NCBI RefSeq assembly: GCF_030815255.1
Contig: NZ_JAUSWN010000004.1
Span: 62,001 to 126,000 of the forward strand
Length of the DNA: 64,000 nt
Direction of reading: 5' to 3'
Origin: Hathewaya limosa
Lineage (GTDB): Bacteria; Bacillota; Clostridia; Clostridiales; Clostridiaceae
This document shows positions 52,666 through 61,487 of this stretch, one piece after another (the first letter of the stretch is position 1; each line of letters opens with the position of its first letter). A program made the translations under genes and the position numbers. Under the pieces are notes generated by a model that made no database searches, was not told the origin of the DNA, and was given only the letters and a program-made list of their open reading frames with translations.

Positions 52666-54439
52666 TGTCTTAGGTAATAGATATGAAATTATAGAAAAAA
52701 TAGGTGAAGGAGGGATGTCAGAAGTATTTAAAGCTAAATGTAGAGTTCTTAATAGATATGTTGCAATTAAGGTACTAAAAAAAGAATTCTCTACGGATAA
52801 TGAATTTGTAGAAAAGTTTAAATTAGAAGCAACTGCAGCTGCAGCATTATCTTGTAATAATATAGTTAGCATATATGATGTAGGTTCCCAAGATGGTATT
52901 AATTATATAGTAATGGAACTTGTTACAGGAAAGACGTTAAAGCAAGTTATTAGAGATAGAACAAGGTTATCTTTTAACGAAACTTTGGATAAAGGAATGC
53001 AAATAGCTAGGGCTTTAGAATGTGCACATAAAAATCACATTATCCATAGAGATATTAAGCCACAAAATATTTTAGTTACAGAGGATGGAATAGTAAAAGT
53101 AACAGATTTTGGTATAGCAAAAGCAATGAATTCTGCCACAATAACAAATACTACTAAAATTATAGGATCTGCACATTATTTCTCACCAGAACAGGCAAAA
53201 GGATCTGTAGTAGATTTTAGAACTGATATATACTCATTAGGTATAGTTTTATATGAAATGATAGTAGGGAAGGTTCCGTATGATGCTGATAGTCCTGTGT
53301 CAGTTGCTTTAAAACATATACAGGAATCTGTAGTTCCACCAATACAATTAAATCCTTATATTCCAGAAAGCATGAATAAATTAATTTTAAAAGCTATGGA
53401 AAAGGATCCAAATAAAAGGTATCAAACCATAAAAGAAATGATATCAGATATGCAAATGATACAGTTTAATCAAAATACAGATATCAATGTAAGTAGTATG
53501 GATGATACAGGTGATTTTACAAGAATAATGGATCCTATTACGGAAGAACAACTAGGAAAAACAAATATACATACTCCAGTGAATAATTTGGATAAAGTAA
53601 AAAATGAAGATTATGATGAAGATGAAGATATAGAGTACTTAGATGATGATGTAGAAGATGATAAAGATCAAGATAAAGATGAAAGAAAAAAAATTAAAAT
53701 CATAAAGTGGAGCATTATAGCCCTAGTGGTTTTAATTGTAGGTATAATTTCAACTTTCTCGATTAAAATGATAGGCTTAAAGGGAAAGAAAGATGTGGTA
53801 GTGCCAACTATTATAGGTCTTAATAAGGATGAGGCAAAAAATAAAATAGAGGCATTAGGTCTTAACTTTGTTATTGAAGGCGAAGAAGAAAATGAAAAAC
53901 CTAAAGATACTATAATTAAAAGTAATCCATCAGAAGGAGAAAAGGTTAAGAAAGATTCTGATGTTAAAGTTATTATTAGTAAGGGAAAAGGAAAAGAAAT
54001 TGTATTAAAGAATTTTGTTGGTATAAATTTTGAAGAAGTTAAAGAAATGATTAAAGGTGAGAAGTTACAAGTAGGTAATGTAACTGAACAATATAATGAC
54101 ATAGTTCCTAAAGGTCAAGTAATTAGTCAGAATCCTGAACCTGATACAAAGGTTATGGAAAATTCTTCAGTAGATTTTGTTGTTAGTAATGGACCGGAAA
54201 GTAAATCTACAAGAGTCCCAGATTTAACCAATAAAACGATACAAGAAGCTCAAGCACTTTTAAAAGGAGCTAATTTAAAATTAGGAAATACTACCACAGT
54301 ACCAACTCCTAAAAAAGAATTAGATGGAAAAATTATAAATCAGAGTTTTGAAAAAAATAGTGAAGTTAAACAAGGTACTTATGTAAATGTAACATATTAT
54401 AAGTTTGATTTAAGTTTAGAATTTAAAAATAAAAAATAA
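52655..54439 (+). CDS. prkC: Ser/Thr protein kinase PrkC with three PASTA domains
   Basis: A 595-residue membrane kinase. The cytosolic kinase domain has the glycine loop IGEGGMSEV, Lys39 (VAIKVLKK), HRDIKPQN and DFGIAKA. After an acidic linker of about 60 residues, a single membrane segment (about 350-370) leads to three extracellular PASTA repeats, each with the P-x-hxGhxxxEAxxhL pattern, which bind peptidoglycan fragments or lipid II. Start ATG 52655 is nine bases from AAAGGAG. The kinase is involved in spore germination and wall stress in B. subtilis; ireB in this window is a likely substrate by family. Confidence 0.96.
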   Translation: MIGSVLGNRYEIIEKIGEGGMSEVFKAKCRVLNRYVAIKVLKKEFSTDNEFVEKFKLEATAAAALSCNNIVSIYDVGSQDGINYIVMELVTGKTLKQVIRDRTRLSFNETLDKGMQIARALECAHKNHIIHRDIKPQNILVTEDGIVKVTDFGIAKAMNSATITNTTKIIGSAHYFSPEQAKGSVVDFRTDIYSLGIVLYEMIVGKVPYDADSPVSVALKHIQESVVPPIQLNPYIPESMNKLILKAMEKDPNKRYQTIKEMISDMQMIQFNQNTDINVSSMDDTGDFTRIMDPITEEQLGKTNIHTPVNNLDKVKNEDYDEDEDIEYLDDDVEDDKDQDKDERKKIKIIKWSIIALVVLIVGIISTFSIKMIGLKGKKDVVVPTIIGLNKDEAKNKIEALGLNFVIEGEEENEKPKDTIIKSNPSEGEKVKKDSDVKVIISKGKGKEIVLKNFVGINFEEVKEMIKGEKLQVGNVTEQYNDIVPKGQVISQNPEPDTKVMENSSVDFVVSNGPESKSTRVPDLTNKTIQEAQALLKGANLKLGNTTTVPTPKKELDGKIINQSFEKNSEVKQGTYVNVTYYKFDLSLEFKNKK

Positions 54440-54459
54440 GCATAAATGTAGGAGGAGAG

Positions 54460-55326
54460 ATGGAAGGAATTATAGTAAAAGGTGTAGGTGGATTATATAC
54501 AGTAAAAGTTGAAGATAAATATTATAGTTGCAAAGCAAGAGGAAAATTTAGATTTAATAAGTATACTCCTATGGTTGGGGATAGGGTTGAAATTAAATTA
54601 GAAAAAAATGATAGTGCTGTTATAGAAAAAATTTATGATAGAACCAGTGAACTTATAAGGCCTTTTGTCTCTAATATAACACAAGCATTTGTAGTATTTA
54701 CTTTAAAAAATCCAGATATAAATTTAGATCTTTTAAATAGATTTTTGGTTTTATGCGAATATAATAGTTTAAAGATAAATTTGTGTTTAAATAAAATGGA
54801 TTTAGTAGATAAGGAAGAATATAGTGAAATATTTAATATGTTAGAATCTACAGGTTATGATATTTTATATCTAAATGCTAAAAATGGAGTTGGAATCGAA
54901 AAGATAAAAGAGAAATTAAAAAACAATATATCTGTATTCTGTGGCCCTTCAGGAGTAGGTAAATCTACTATTTTAAATGGTATTATAGGAAAAGAACATA
55001 TGGAAACAGGGGAAATTAGTGAAAAATTAAAAAGAGGAAAACATACTACAAGACATGCAGAACTTATAGATTTTGAAGGGGGATTCTTGGTAGATACCCC
55101 TGGATTTTCCTCTATAAGCACTGATTTTATAGAAAAAGAAGAATTAAAAGAATGTTTTCCAGAGTTCAATGAATTTATGGGGGAGTGCAAGTTTTCAAAC
55201 TGTATGCACTTTAAAGAACCAGGATGTGTTATTAAAGAAAAAGTTGATCAGGGAAAAATTCATAAATATAGATATGAATTTTATATAAGACTTTTACAGG
55301 AGTTACAAAATTTAAGGAGGTATTAG
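54460..55326 (+). CDS. rsgA: Ribosome small-subunit-dependent GTPase RsgA
   Basis: A 288-residue circularly permuted GTPase in 30S maturation. The order is G4 (NKMDLVD), G1 (GPSGVGKST) and G3 (DTPGFSS), with an N-terminal OB fold and a C-terminal zinc knuckle (C-x7 pattern, CKFSNCMHFKEPGC). It follows prkC by 20 bases, and in B. subtilis RsgA (YloQ/CpgA) is phosphorylated by PrkC. GGAGGAG precedes the ATG. Confidence 0.96.
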   Translation: MEGIIVKGVGGLYTVKVEDKYYSCKARGKFRFNKYTPMVGDRVEIKLEKNDSAVIEKIYDRTSELIRPFVSNITQAFVVFTLKNPDINLDLLNRFLVLCEYNSLKINLCLNKMDLVDKEEYSEIFNMLESTGYDILYLNAKNGVGIEKIKEKLKNNISVFCGPSGVGKSTILNGIIGKEHMETGEISEKLKRGKHTTRHAELIDFEGGFLVDTPGFSSISTDFIEKEELKECFPEFNEFMGECKFSNCMHFKEPGCVIKEKVDQGKIHKYRYEFYIRLLQELQNLRRY

Positions 55327-55328
55327 TT

Positions 55329-55979
55329 ATGAAAATAGCACCATCTATATTATCGGCCGACTTTGCAAAATTAGGAGAAGATGTTAACAAGATTGAAAAA
55401 TATGGAGCTGATTTAGTCCATATTGATGTAATGGATGGAAAGTTTGTTCCTAATATAACATTTGGTATTCCAGTGGTAAAAAGTATAAGATCTTATTCAA
55501 ATCTTTTATTTGATGTTCATCTTATGATTGAAGAACCTTCAAAATTTATAGACGAATTTATTAATGTAGGAGCTGATATTATAACAGTTCATTATGAAGC
55601 AGATAGACATATTGATAGAACAATAAATTATATAAAATCTAAAAATGTAAAAGCTGCCATTGCATTAAATCCTGGAACACCTGTATCTTTAATAAAAGAT
55701 TTAATTCTAAGTTTAGATATGGTACTTATTATGTCTGTAAATCCAGGGTTTGGTGGACAAAAATATATATCATATTGTACAAACAAAATTAAAGAACTTA
55801 GAGAACTTAGTGAAAATTTAAATAAAGAGCTTTTAATAGAAGTTGATGGAGGAGTTACCTGCCATAATATAAAAGAAATATGTGAAAGTGGTGCAGATAT
55901 AGTAGTTGCAGGTTCAGCAGTATTTAAAAATGGGGAAATAGAAAAAAACATAAAGGTATTAAGAGAGGCTCTATTATAA
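55329..55979 (+). CDS. rpe: Ribulose-phosphate 3-epimerase
   Basis: A 216-residue TIM-barrel enzyme of the pentose phosphate pathway, interconverting ribulose-5-P and xylulose-5-P. IAPSILSADFAKLGEDV, HIDVMDGKFVPNITFG, and MSVNPGFGGQ are the catalytic blocks. It begins three bases after rsgA, and thiN begins right at its stop. Confidence 0.97.
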   Translation: MKIAPSILSADFAKLGEDVNKIEKYGADLVHIDVMDGKFVPNITFGIPVVKSIRSYSNLLFDVHLMIEEPSKFIDEFINVGADIITVHYEADRHIDRTINYIKSKNVKAAIALNPGTPVSLIKDLILSLDMVLIMSVNPGFGGQKYISYCTNKIKELRELSENLNKELLIEVDGGVTCHNIKEICESGADIVVAGSAVFKNGEIEKNIKVLREALL

Positions 55980-56618
55980 ATGAAGGGTATAATTATTTCA
56001 GGAGGTACTGAACCTTCTTTGGAATTATTAAAGGATAATTTAAAAGGAAAGTATGTTTTAATCGCAAGTGATAGTGGAGCTAATGTTACATATAAGTATG
56101 GACTATGTCCAAGTATTATAGTGGGAGATTTAGATTCTATTAAAGAATCTGTTAAGGAATATTATTCAAATCAAGGATGTAAGTTTATAAAATTTAATCC
56201 TGAAAAAGACTTTACAGATACAGAACTTGCTATAAAAGAAATTACTAAAAAAAATATAGATGAAATTATTTTACTTGGATGTACAGGAACTAGATTAGAC
56301 CATGTTTTAGCAAATTTAGGACTCCTTATTGATTATCATAAGAAGGGATATAAAATAAAATTAGTTGATGATAACAATGAAGTTAAGGTATGCGAAAAAA
56401 GCTTATCTATAAAAGGAGAAAAAGGAAAATTATTTTCTGTACAAGCTTTTAAAGAAACAGTAAGTAATTTATCCATAAGAGGGGCTAAATATGAACTTGA
56501 AAATTATAATTTAGAACCAGGTTCACCGTTAACGGTTTCAAATGAGTTTTTAAATGATAAAGATATAAAAATAACTTTTAATAGTGGGAATCTATTGTTG
56601 ATTTATCCTAAAGATTAA
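55980..56618 (+). CDS. thiN: Thiamine pyrophosphokinase
   Basis: A 212-residue enzyme that pyrophosphorylates thiamine. The catalytic N-terminal domain has IASDSGANVTYKYG, VGDLDSI, and DFTDTELAIKE, then GCTGTRLDHVLANL, with a C-terminal thiamine-binding beta sandwich. The gene starts immediately after the rpe stop. A terminator follows before spoVM. Confidence 0.95.
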   Translation: MKGIIISGGTEPSLELLKDNLKGKYVLIASDSGANVTYKYGLCPSIIVGDLDSIKESVKEYYSNQGCKFIKFNPEKDFTDTELAIKEITKKNIDEIILLGCTGTRLDHVLANLGLLIDYHKKGYKIKLVDDNNEVKVCEKSLSIKGEKGKLFSVQAFKETVSNLSIRGAKYELENYNLEPGSPLTVSNEFLNDKDIKITFNSGNLLLIYPKD

Positions 56619-56621
56619 ATA

Positions 56622-56656
56622 AAAAAACATGACTTTTTAGTCATGTTTTTATTTTT
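56622..56656 (+). terminator. Terminator after thiN
   Basis: AAAAACATGACT (56623-56634) pairs with AGTCATGTTTTT (56639-56650), followed by ATTTTT. Confidence 0.9.
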
Positions 56657-56737
56657 GTAACTTAAAATTTTATATAACATATAATATTAGTAGCAAAGTT
56701 TTAATTTAAATATAATTTTAATATTTATTAAAATATG

Positions 56738-56766
56738 GAATATACAATATTAAAATACATATAAAT
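56738..56766 (+). promoter_or_regulatory. Candidate sigma-E promoter for spoVM
   Basis: GAATATA (56738-56744) and CATATAAAT (56758-56766) with a 13-base spacer resemble the sigma-E pattern KMATATT/CATACAMT. spoVM is sigma-E dependent in B. subtilis. Eye matching in a very AT-rich gap. Confidence 0.45.
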
Positions 56767-56808
56767 AATATTGTTATAATATTGTATTTATTATAAAGGA
56801 GATAAAAT

Positions 56809-56880
56809 ATGAAGATAGTTACTATCAAATTACCTAAGTTTTTATCTAATTTAATTAAGTTATTTATGCAAAAAAAATAA
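56809..56880 (+). CDS. spoVM: Stage V sporulation protein M (SpoVM) microprotein
   Basis: A 23-residue open frame, MKIVTIKLPKFLSNLIKLFM plus QKK, with AAGGAGAT six bases ahead. It matches SpoVM of B. subtilis (MKFYTIKLPKFLGGIVRAML...): TIKLPKFL is identical, including the proline that breaks the helix. SpoVM is an amphipathic peptide that recognises the convex forespore membrane and anchors SpoIVA. The position between thiN and rpmB is also the same as in Bacillus. It is 23 instead of 26 residues, shorter at the C-terminus. A sigma-E-like promoter lies upstream. Confidence 0.93.
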   Translation: MKIVTIKLPKFLSNLIKLFMQKK

Positions 56881-56905
56881 AAATGCAGTTATTAACTGCA
56901 TTTTT
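56879..56905. terminator. Bidirectional terminator between spoVM and rpmB
   Basis: AAAAATGCAGTTA and TAACTGCATTTTT form a symmetrical hairpin with T runs on both strands, so it can end both the rightward spoVM and leftward rpmB transcripts. Confidence 0.88.
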
Positions 56906-56929
56906 ATTTTATATTATATGTTATAATTA

Positions 56930-57118
56930 TTATGCACGCTCAACTTTACCAGAACGTAAACAACTAGTACAAACTTTTATTGTTTTTGGTGTTCCGTTAA
57001 CTATAGCTTTAACCTTTTTTAGGTTTGGAGCCCAAGTTCTACTACTTTTATTTTCAGCATGGCTGCTTTGTCTACCATAAACAACGCCTTTATTGCATAT
57101 TTCACATACTCTTGACAT
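56930..57118 (-). CDS. rpmB: 50S ribosomal protein L28
   Basis: A 62-residue ribosomal protein. It starts MSRVCEICNKGVVYGRQSSHAENKSSR and ends RSGKVERA, and two CxxC pairs (CEIC and CTSC) mark it as the zinc-binding form. The start at 57118 was chosen because AGGAGGTG lies just upstream on the reverse strand; the open frame extends further without a site. It is the only reversed gene of the long rightward run; B. subtilis has rpmB reversed at the same place. Confidence 0.96.
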   Translation of the reverse strand: MSRVCEICNKGVVYGRQSSHAENKSSRTWAPNLKKVKAIVNGTPKTIKVCTSCLRSGKVERA

Positions 57119-57174
57119 GTAAAAGCACCTCCTCTTTAAACTATATAGGAAATCTATGAGTTCAAACATGATTT

Positions 57175-57204
57175 ATTTTATCACAAAATGTATATAATGT
57201 GCAA
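57175..57204 (-). promoter_or_regulatory. Promoter for rpmB (reverse strand)
   Basis: On the reverse strand TTGCAC (57204-57199), an 18-base spacer and TAAAAT (57180-57175), about 60 bases before the rpmB start. Confidence 0.55.
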
Positions 57205-57312
57205 GTATATTATAAAATTATTAAATAATCTTATAATAAAATTTATTACCTTGAATAAATTTGGTATATAATATAAAATAATTTATATGGTATAAATGAA
57301 GGAGGAATAAGT

Positions 57313-57663
57313 ATGAACGGAAAGATAACTACTGAATTAGGTATAGTTCACTATACTGATGAAGTTTTAGGAAATATAGTAGGTTTATCAACAATGGAGT
57401 GTTATGGAGTTGTTGGTATGGCTTCCAAGAATGCAAAAGATGGATTTTGGGAATTGTTAAGAAAAGAAAATTTAAATAAAGGTGTAAAAATCCATACTAA
57501 AGATGATCAATTAAATGTAGAATTGTTCATTATTGTAGAGTACGGTATTAAAATTTCTGTTATAGCAAATAGCATTATTCAAAAAGTTAAATATACCATA
57601 GAAAATCTAACTGGATTAAAGGTTGCTTGTATCACAGTTAATGTTCAGGGTGTAAGAGTTTAA
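57313..57663 (+). CDS. Asp23/Gls24 family envelope stress protein (YloU)
   Basis: A 116-residue Asp23/Gls24 family protein. ITTELGIVHYTDEVLGNIVG at the start, GVVGMASKNAKDG, and ITVNVQGVRV at the end are typical of the YloU group. Members of the family attach to the membrane or stabilise the envelope under stress, and this group is always beside the FakA-like gene. GAAGGAGGA precedes the ATG. Not a proven function in Clostridium. Confidence 0.92.
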   Translation: MNGKITTELGIVHYTDEVLGNIVGLSTMECYGVVGMASKNAKDGFWELLRKENLNKGVKIHTKDDQLNVELFIIVEYGIKISVIANSIIQKVKYTIENLTGLKVACITVNVQGVRV

Positions 57664-57676
57664 GGAGGTATAACAA

Positions 57677-59320
57677 TTGAAATATCAAAAAATTGATGGG
57701 CATAATTTTTATAATATGATAATAAATGCATCAAATAAACTAGGGGAAAATAAAGAACATGTAAATGCACTTAATGTTTTCCCAGTACCAGATGGTGATA
57801 CAGGAACAAATATGTGGATGACTTTTAGTTCTGCAGTAGAAGATATTAAAGGATTAAAAGATGAATCTATTGGTAATATTGCAAGGGTTTTAGCAAGAGG
57901 TGCTTTAATGGGTGCTAGAGGAAACTCTGGAGTAATTTTATCTCAAATTCTAAGAGGTTTTGCAAAAGGATTGGAAGAAAAAGATGAAATTTCTAAAGAT
58001 GATTTAGCAAGAGCACTTGAAGAAGGTGCCAAATTTGCATATAAAGCTGTTATGAGACCGACTGAAGGAACTATATTAACTATAGTGAGAACTGCAGGAG
58101 AGGCAGCTGTAAATAGTAATAAAACAGAACTATGCGAACTTTTTGAAGAAGTTATTCAGAATACAGAAGAAATGTTAAATAAAACACCAGAAATGTTACC
58201 TCAATTAAAAGAAGCTAAGGTTGTAGATGCGGGAGGTTATGGACTTTTATTAATAATAAAAGGTATGTACGAAGCTTTAAAATTTGGAGTAGATGTAGAA
58301 GTAAATAAAGATTTTAAAGAAACTAAAGTTGTAGAGAATAAAGCTCAAAGCAATATTGATGTAAAAGATATTAAATTTGGGTATTGTACAGAGTTTTTTG
58401 TTTTATGCAATAATGTAGATGTAGAAGCATTTAAAAAGGACTTAGAAAAATATGGAGATTCTATGGTCGTTGTTGGACTTGAAGATATCGTTAAAGTTCA
58501 TATTCATACAAACGATCCAGGTCTAATTTTATCTAAGGCATTAAAATTAGGTGAATTATCAAAAGTTAAAATTGATAATATGAGAGAACAACATAGACAT
58601 TTAATATATGACGAAAAAGAAGTAGATAAAAACATAGAAGAACAACCAAAGGAAGAAGAACAAAAGAAATATGCATTTATATCTGTAGCTCGTGGTGAAG
58701 GTATAGTTTCTATTTTAGAAGAATTAGGTGTAGATAGAATAATTGAGGGTGGTCAAACTATGAATCCAAGTACTCAAGATATTCTAGAAAAAATAGAAAG
58801 TTTAAATGCAGAACATATTATAGTATGCCCTAATAATAAAAACATAATTATGGCAGCAAAACAAGCTGTAGATTTAACAGATAAAAAAGTGTATGTATTA
58901 CCAACTAAAACTATACCTGAGGGTATAACAGCTTTAACAGTATTCAATGAAGAAGATACTATAGAAGAAAATCTGCAAAATATGGAAGAAGTAATTGGCA
59001 ATGTATCAACTGGTTCTGTAACTTACGCTATCAAAGATACAGAGGCAGATGGAATGCAAATAAAAAAAGATGATATATTAGGATTAGTACAAGAAAAAAT
59101 ATCACAGGTTGGTAATAACATTTATGAAGTATGTGAAAATGTATTAGATAAAATGGTTAATGAGGACAGTGAACTTATTACAATATATTATGGTGAAGAC
59201 TGTGAAGAAACAAAGGTTAAAGAACTTGTAGAAAAATTAGAAGAAAAATATGAGGATTTAGATATTCAATGTTATGAAGGAAAACAACCTTTATACTATT
59301 TTATAGTCTCTGTAGAATAA
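57677..59320 (+). CDS. fakA: Fatty acid kinase FakA (DAK-phosphatase family, YloV)
   Basis: A 547-residue protein with an N-terminal Dak-type kinase domain (NVFPVPDGDTGTNM, LMGARGNSGVILSQILRG, RPTEGTILTIVR) and a C-terminal EDD-like region. In S. aureus FakA phosphorylates fatty acids bound by FakB proteins to feed phospholipid synthesis. The start is TTG 57677 after AAGGAGG. It follows the Asp23 gene by 13 bases. No FakB (DegV) is in the window. Confidence 0.92.
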   Translation: MKYQKIDGHNFYNMIINASNKLGENKEHVNALNVFPVPDGDTGTNMWMTFSSAVEDIKGLKDESIGNIARVLARGALMGARGNSGVILSQILRGFAKGLEEKDEISKDDLARALEEGAKFAYKAVMRPTEGTILTIVRTAGEAAVNSNKTELCELFEEVIQNTEEMLNKTPEMLPQLKEAKVVDAGGYGLLLIIKGMYEALKFGVDVEVNKDFKETKVVENKAQSNIDVKDIKFGYCTEFFVLCNNVDVEAFKKDLEKYGDSMVVVGLEDIVKVHIHTNDPGLILSKALKLGELSKVKIDNMREQHRHLIYDEKEVDKNIEEQPKEEEQKKYAFISVARGEGIVSILEELGVDRIIEGGQTMNPSTQDILEKIESLNAEHIIVCPNNKNIIMAAKQAVDLTDKKVYVLPTKTIPEGITALTVFNEEDTIEENLQNMEEVIGNVSTGSVTYAIKDTEADGMQIKKDDILGLVQEKISQVGNNIYEVCENVLDKMVNEDSELITIYYGEDCEETKVKELVEKLEEKYEDLDIQCYEGKQPLYYFIVSVE

Positions 59321-59341
59321 AAGCCTTAGGGCTTTTTTTCT
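59319..59341 (+). terminator. Terminator after fakA
   Basis: AAAAGCC and GGGCTTTT form a short stem with TTA in the loop, followed by TTTC. The stop codon of fakA overlaps its 5' arm. Confidence 0.75.
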
Positions 59342-59383
59342 TTAGAAGTGTTTTAAAGGTGAAAATACTAGGAGTGAATTAAC

Positions 59384-61417
59384 GTGAATGTAGATAATAG
59401 TGTAAAATATGTAAAGGGTGTTGGGCCTAAATCTAGTGAAGAATTGAATAAGATTGGAATTTTTACAGTATTAGATCTTTTATTATATTTTCCAAGAGAT
59501 TATGAGCATATAGGATTTGTTAGTAATTTATCACAATGTAAAAATGATGAAAAAATTTATATATATGGCAATGTAGCTAAAATTAATAGGGATATAAGAA
59601 CTAGAACAGGAAAAATAATGAGTTCTATTATATTTGAATCTAATGGGGAGAAATTTAAAGGAATATGGTTTAATCAACCATATGTAAAAAATAGTTTTTC
59701 TATAGGAAGAACGTATTTAATATCGGGAAAATGTAAAATTGAAGGAAAAAATATTTTTATTCAAAATCCCAGATTAATAAGAAATTCTTCTCAAGATTCA
59801 GAAAAAATAGTAGCTAAGTACCCCTTGAAAGGAAAAATAACTAATAATTTTTTAAATAAGATAATTACGAATTTATTATGTGATTTTAAAGTAGAGGAAA
59901 ATCTTCCGAAGGAACTTATTGAAAAATATAAATTAATAGATTTAAATAATGCCTTAAGATATATCCATTGTCCAGATTCTTTTGAGCATTTACAACAAGC
60001 TAGACACAGATTAAAATTTCAAGAGTTATTTACATATTCTTTAAAAGTATTATCTTTAAAAGAAAGATATAAAAGTGGTGAAGGTATTAGTATACCTATA
60101 AGTAAGGAACTTAAGGTTTTAAAAGAAAAAATACCTTTTCAATTAACTAATGCACAAAGTAGGGTAATTAGAGAAATTATTGTAGATCAAAACAAAAAGG
60201 TACCTATGAATAGATTAGTGCAAGGTGATGTTGGAAGCGGAAAAACTGTAATAGCTATTATAGCTATGTTTAATGTTGTTATGAATGGACATCAAGCACT
60301 TATGATGGCACCTACAGAAATTTTAGCAAAACAGCATTTAAAAGAAATATCGATGCTGCTAAAAGATTTTAATTTAAATGTGGAACTTTTAGTTGGTAGT
60401 ACTACACCTAAAAACAAAGAAAGAATAAAATCACAATTAAAGGCAGGAGAGATAGATATTGTTGTAGGAACTCACGCACTAATAGAAGATGATGTAGAGT
60501 TTAAAAATTTAGGGTTAATAATTACAGATGAACAGCATAGATTTGGAGTTAATCAAAGATGTAGGCTTTCAAATAAAAGTAAAAGTGCAGATATGTTGGT
60601 TATGACCGCCACTCCTATACCAAGGACCTTAAGTCTATGTTTTTATGGAGATTTAGATAAGTCTATTATAGATGAATTACCACCAAATAGAAAATCAGTT
60701 GAAACTTATTATATTTCTAAAAATGAAAAGGATAGGGTCTATAATTTTGCATTAAAAGAAATAAATAATGGAAGACAAGTTTATATAGTATGTCCTTTAG
60801 TAGAAGAAGTAGAAGACATGAATTTAAGTTCTGTAACTACGTTATATGAAGAGATAAAGAAAAAATACTTTAAAGATATAGAAGTTAGAATTTTACATGG
60901 TAAAATGAATGCAAAAGAAAAAGAAACTATTATGGATGAATTTAAGAAAGGTATTGTTAAAGTCTTGGTATCAACTACAGTAATAGAAGTTGGAGTTAAT
61001 GTGCCTAATGCAACGTTAATGATAATTGAAAATGCAGAAAGGTTTGGACTTTCACAATTGCACCAATTAAGAGGAAGAGTTGGTAGAGGAGAACATAAAT
61101 CTTATTGTGTACTAGTAGCTAATATTAAAAGTGAAAAGACCCGAAAAAGAATGGAAATTATGCAAAATACAAATAATGGGTTTATACTTGCGGAAGAAGA
61201 TTTAAAATTAAGAGGAACAGGTGAACTTTTTGGGTATAAACAGCATGGTGAAAATGAACTCATAATTTCAGATCCAATAGAAGATGTTAAAGTATTACAA
61301 GTAGCTAATGAAGAAGCTAAGAAAATTTTAGTTAGTGAAGATGAAAAATATAATAGTTTTAAAAATTACATAGATGAATATATTAAAAAATCTTCTAATT
61401 ATATTTGTTTTAATTAA
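59384..61417 (+). CDS. recG: ATP-dependent DNA helicase RecG
   Basis: A 677-residue helicase for branch migration and fork reversal. An N-terminal wedge/OB domain starts YVKGVGPKSSEELNKIG, Walker A is GDVGSGKTVIA, DEQH is ITDEQHRFGV, VMTATPIPRTL is motif III, and QLHQLRGRVGRG is motif VI. The TRG-like C-terminal motif is present. Translation starts at GTG 59384. rsmD and coaD follow in the usual order. Confidence 0.96.
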   Translation: MNVDNSVKYVKGVGPKSSEELNKIGIFTVLDLLLYFPRDYEHIGFVSNLSQCKNDEKIYIYGNVAKINRDIRTRTGKIMSSIIFESNGEKFKGIWFNQPYVKNSFSIGRTYLISGKCKIEGKNIFIQNPRLIRNSSQDSEKIVAKYPLKGKITNNFLNKIITNLLCDFKVEENLPKELIEKYKLIDLNNALRYIHCPDSFEHLQQARHRLKFQELFTYSLKVLSLKERYKSGEGISIPISKELKVLKEKIPFQLTNAQSRVIREIIVDQNKKVPMNRLVQGDVGSGKTVIAIIAMFNVVMNGHQALMMAPTEILAKQHLKEISMLLKDFNLNVELLVGSTTPKNKERIKSQLKAGEIDIVVGTHALIEDDVEFKNLGLIITDEQHRFGVNQRCRLSNKSKSADMLVMTATPIPRTLSLCFYGDLDKSIIDELPPNRKSVETYYISKNEKDRVYNFALKEINNGRQVYIVCPLVEEVEDMNLSSVTTLYEEIKKKYFKDIEVRILHGKMNAKEKETIMDEFKKGIVKVLVSTTVIEVGVNVPNATLMIIENAERFGLSQLHQLRGRVGRGEHKSYCVLVANIKSEKTRKRMEIMQNTNNGFILAEEDLKLRGTGELFGYKQHGENELIISDPIEDVKVLQVANEEAKKILVSEDEKYNSFKNYIDEYIKKSSNYICFN

Positions 61418-61487
61418 AAATATATTGAATTTATCTAAGTAAAAAAATATAATACCAATTAGAGTTAAAATCAAAGGAGGAAGTAAA

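Noticed and set aside
56883..57080. A 65-codon forward open frame over the rpmB region
   Set aside because: It is the mirror of rpmB on the opposite strand and lacks a ribosome-binding site; L28 similarity on the reverse strand is decisive.
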